Shown here one piece after another: positions 62,526 to 64,000 of a stretch of DNA of 64,000 nucleotides (its first letter is position 1; the number at the start of each line of letters is the position of its first letter). A program made the position numbers and the translations under genes. The stretch is taken from contig NZ_JAKKOD010000001.1 of assembly GCF_026226775.1 (NCBI RefSeq), positions 1,296,501 to 1,360,500 of the forward strand. The letters are read 5' to 3'. The notes under the pieces were generated by a model. It searched no databases, was not told the origin of the DNA, and saw nothing but the letters and a program-made list of their open reading frames with translations. This DNA is from Avibacterium sp. 21-586 (GTDB lineage Bacteria; Pseudomonadota; Gammaproteobacteria; Enterobacterales; Pasteurellaceae).

Positions 62526-62601
62526 TCTTTTCTAGAGTAAATATGATTAAATTTGCATAGTTCAAAAGAACACCTGATGAACATATGATAGATGAGGAGA
62601 G

Positions 62602-63621
62602 ATGATGTACAAACCAACAATTGCTTTATTACTTGGAGATCCTGCTGGCATCGGACCAGAACTTGTAGCCAAACTATTAGCGCAAGATAAATACAGAGAA
62701 CAAGCCAATATTCTAATTATTGCTGATGAAAATGAACTACGGAAAGGAATGGATATTGCACAACTACATTTTCCTTATGAACAGATAGAGGAAGAACATC
62801 TACCAAGCTACTCATTTAAGCGTGGCGTTCCAGCATTAATTGCACATCAATGTTCTGACAAAACACCTTTTGAATACGGTAAAGCAACAAAACAAAGTGG
62901 CATCTACATTTTAGAAACACTACAAAAAGCTGTCGAGTATGCACAGGCTGGGTATATACAATCTATTTGCTTTGCCCCACTAAATAAACAAGCTATGCAT
63001 TTAGGTGGACTACAATACCGTGATGAGCTTCATTGGTTTGCCGAGAAGACAGATTTTCAAGACTTTGTCTGTGAATTAAATGTAGTTGATGATATTTGGG
63101 CAAGCAGAGTGACGTCACATATTCCATTCAAAGATATTGTATCTAATTTATCTATCCAAGGAGTGATTGATTGTATTTGCTTATTGAATAGAACACTCAT
63201 TCAAGCTGGCATTTCTCACCCTAAAATTGCTGTACAAGCACTAAATCCACACGGTGGAGAAGGTGGTGTATTTGGTGATGAAGAAATAACGATTATTAAA
63301 CCTGCAATTGAAAAAGCTCGTCAAGAATATGGCATTGATTTATACGGTCCGTTCCCAGGTGATACCACAATGCACGAAGTGCGTCGCTTAAATATTAATG
63401 GTGTCGTATCAATGTATCACGACCAATTTTCTACCGCTCTTAAACTTCTTGGCTTTGAACGAGGTGTAACCGTACAAGGTGGAATCCCTATTCCTATTGC
63501 AACAGCAAACCACGGCACTGCTTACGATCTATATGGCAAAAATATTGCTGTTCCAACTGCATTTGAAGCAGCATTTAATATCGCTGTGCGTATGGGCAAA
63601 GGCGTACTTACAGCTAACTAA
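62602..63621 (+). CDS. PdxA-family dehydrogenase (PdxA2-like)
   Basis: A 339-residue oxidoreductase of the 4-hydroxythreonine-4-phosphate dehydrogenase family. The start TIALLLGDPAGIGPELVAKLL and the C-terminal HGTAYDLYGKNIAVPTAF are family signatures, and the metal-binding His residues occur in VTSHIPF, MYHDQFSTALK and NHGTAYD. The pairing with a DhaK-like kinase and the CRP sites argue against vitamin B6 synthesis and for a sugar-acid role: PdxA2 proteins oxidise and decarboxylate 4-phospho-threonate or -erythronate to dihydroxyacetone phosphate. Two adjacent ATGs (62602, 62605) follow GAGGAGAG. Confidence 0.88.
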   Translation: MMYKPTIALLLGDPAGIGPELVAKLLAQDKYREQANILIIADENELRKGMDIAQLHFPYEQIEEEHLPSYSFKRGVPALIAHQCSDKTPFEYGKATKQSGIYILETLQKAVEYAQAGYIQSICFAPLNKQAMHLGGLQYRDELHWFAEKTDFQDFVCELNVVDDIWASRVTSHIPFKDIVSNLSIQGVIDCICLLNRTLIQAGISHPKIAVQALNPHGGEGGVFGDEEITIIKPAIEKARQEYGIDLYGPFPGDTTMHEVRRLNINGVVSMYHDQFSTALKLLGFERGVTVQGGIPIPIATANHGTAYDLYGKNIAVPTAFEAAFNIAVRMGKGVLTAN

Positions 63622-63641
63622 CACAGCTTGGAGAAACACTT

Positions 63642-64000
63642 ATGAGTAGAAAACCTAAAAAACTATTAAATAATCCTCACGCTGTACCGGCAGAACAGCT
63701 AGAAGGCTTGCTGTACGCCTGCCAAGGTAACTTACTAAAAGTAGAAGGTTATAGTGGTGTATATAGAGCAGATATTCGTAACGATCAGGTTGTAGTTGTT
63801 ACTGGTGGTGGAAGTGGTCACGAACCGATGTTTGCTGGTTATGTCGGACAAGGATTGGCTGACGCTGCTGCATTAGGTGATATTTTTGCCTCCCCTTCTC
63901 CAGATATTATTATTGAAACCACAAAAGCAGCAGAAAAAGGCAAAGGTGTTCTGTTTGTTTATGGAAATTATGCTGGCGACAATATGAATTTTGATATTGC
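63642..64000 (+). CDS. DhaK-like dihydroxyacetone/sugar kinase (partial)
   Basis: The first 119 codons of a Dak1/DhaK-domain protein, cut by the window end. It starts MSRKPKKLLNNPHAVPAEQLEGLL and includes the family pattern VVVTGGGSGHEPMFAGYVGQGLADAA, VFVYGNYAGDNMNFD-like FVYGNYAGDNMNFD. The His of DhaK that binds dihydroxyacetone covalently lies beyond the window. TTGGAGAAA precedes the ATG, 20 bases after the PdxA-like gene, so they form one operon. It may phosphorylate a tetrose or a sugar acid, not necessarily dihydroxyacetone. Confidence 0.9.
   Translation, partial: MSRKPKKLLNNPHAVPAEQLEGLLYACQGNLLKVEGYSGVYRADIRNDQVVVVTGGGSGHEPMFAGYVGQGLADAAALGDIFASPSPDIIIETTKAAEKGKGVLFVYGNYAGDNMNFDI

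Larger units (their letters stand above)
62179..62601. other. AT-rich regulatory gap before pdxA-dhaK
   Basis: 423 bases with no gene and no clear terminator for plsY. It holds two CRP-type sites (62461-62476, 62510-62525), several A/T runs, and the promoter of the pdxA-dhaK operon, probably with a -10 at TATGAT (62542) or TTAAAT (62547). Its very low GC content contrasts with the flanking plsY. Confidence 0.6.

Overview
The window is a stretch of chromosome from a Pasteurellaceae bacterium of the Haemophilus/Aggregatibacter/Avibacterium/Pasteurella clade. The main clue is the dense scatter of the Hin-type DNA uptake sequence AAGTGCGGT and its reverse complement, inside genes and as inverted pairs between them. 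Base composition (AT-rich), protein identities and gene order (rpoB-rpoC without rplJL in front, cyaA divergent from hemCDXY, nudC-hemE-yjaG-hupA, ispF-truD-surE-nlpD, dat then ddc) agree. I cannot name the species. I see no rRNA, tRNA, CRISPR array, prophage or intact insertion sequence.

Layout. 1-992: end of an unidentified gene, then 825 bases of non-coding DNA with palindromes, a terminator and a structured rpoB leader. 993-9382: rpoB and rpoC, separated by an inverted uptake-sequence hairpin. 9433-9991: remnant of an IS256-type transposase. 9992-10549: acetate/succinate channel satP. 10592-20617: surface-glycan locus. The minus-strand operon reads rmlB, galU, wzm, wzt, GT2, acyltransferase, glf, GlfT-like GT2, DUF4422, and the initiating transferase wbaP diverges from it. 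20731-23668: nudC-hemE-yjaG-hupA. 23748-28380 (minus): ispF-truD-surE-yqaA-small lipoprotein-nlpD-lipoprotein. 28570-33819: yeiH, a polar amino-acid (cystine-type) ABC transporter, ygfZ, yicC. 33933-37278: rph-pyrE, djlA, dusC. 37290-42084 (minus): an MFS transporter, glmS behind a DeoR-type regulator, and a YczE-like membrane protein. 42330-45776: nupC, deoB, deoD. 45930-48334: a ClC antiporter and dusA. 48404-56437: cyaA-narP diverging from hemCDXY. 56482-60156: a UPF0306 protein, then dat and ddc for 1,3-diaminopropane. 60230-62178: an EamA transporter, folB, plsY. 62602-64000: a pdxA-like dehydrogenase and a DhaK-like kinase, cut by the window end, behind two CRP-type sites.

How the genes work together. 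The glycan locus encodes initiation (WbaP), precursors (GalU, RmlB, Glf), polymerisation (three transferases), a possible acyl decoration and ABC export (Wzm/Wzt), which fits an O-antigen or capsule containing galactofuranose. The haem genes hemE and hemCD lie in two separate operons. nupC, deoB and deoD form a nucleoside uptake and salvage group with a consensus PurR operator before nupC. cyaA makes the cAMP that would act at the CRP-type sites before hupA, before pdxA-dhaK and over its own promoter.

The most interesting unexplained signals are the switch-like RNA leader before dat (56995-57154), the eight-G tract inside wbaP, the structured non-coding region before rpoB, and a 62-residue lipoprotein that looks like a duplicated N-terminus of its neighbour NlpD. 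Most of the window is ordinary core genome, and I found no clearly new multi-gene system.
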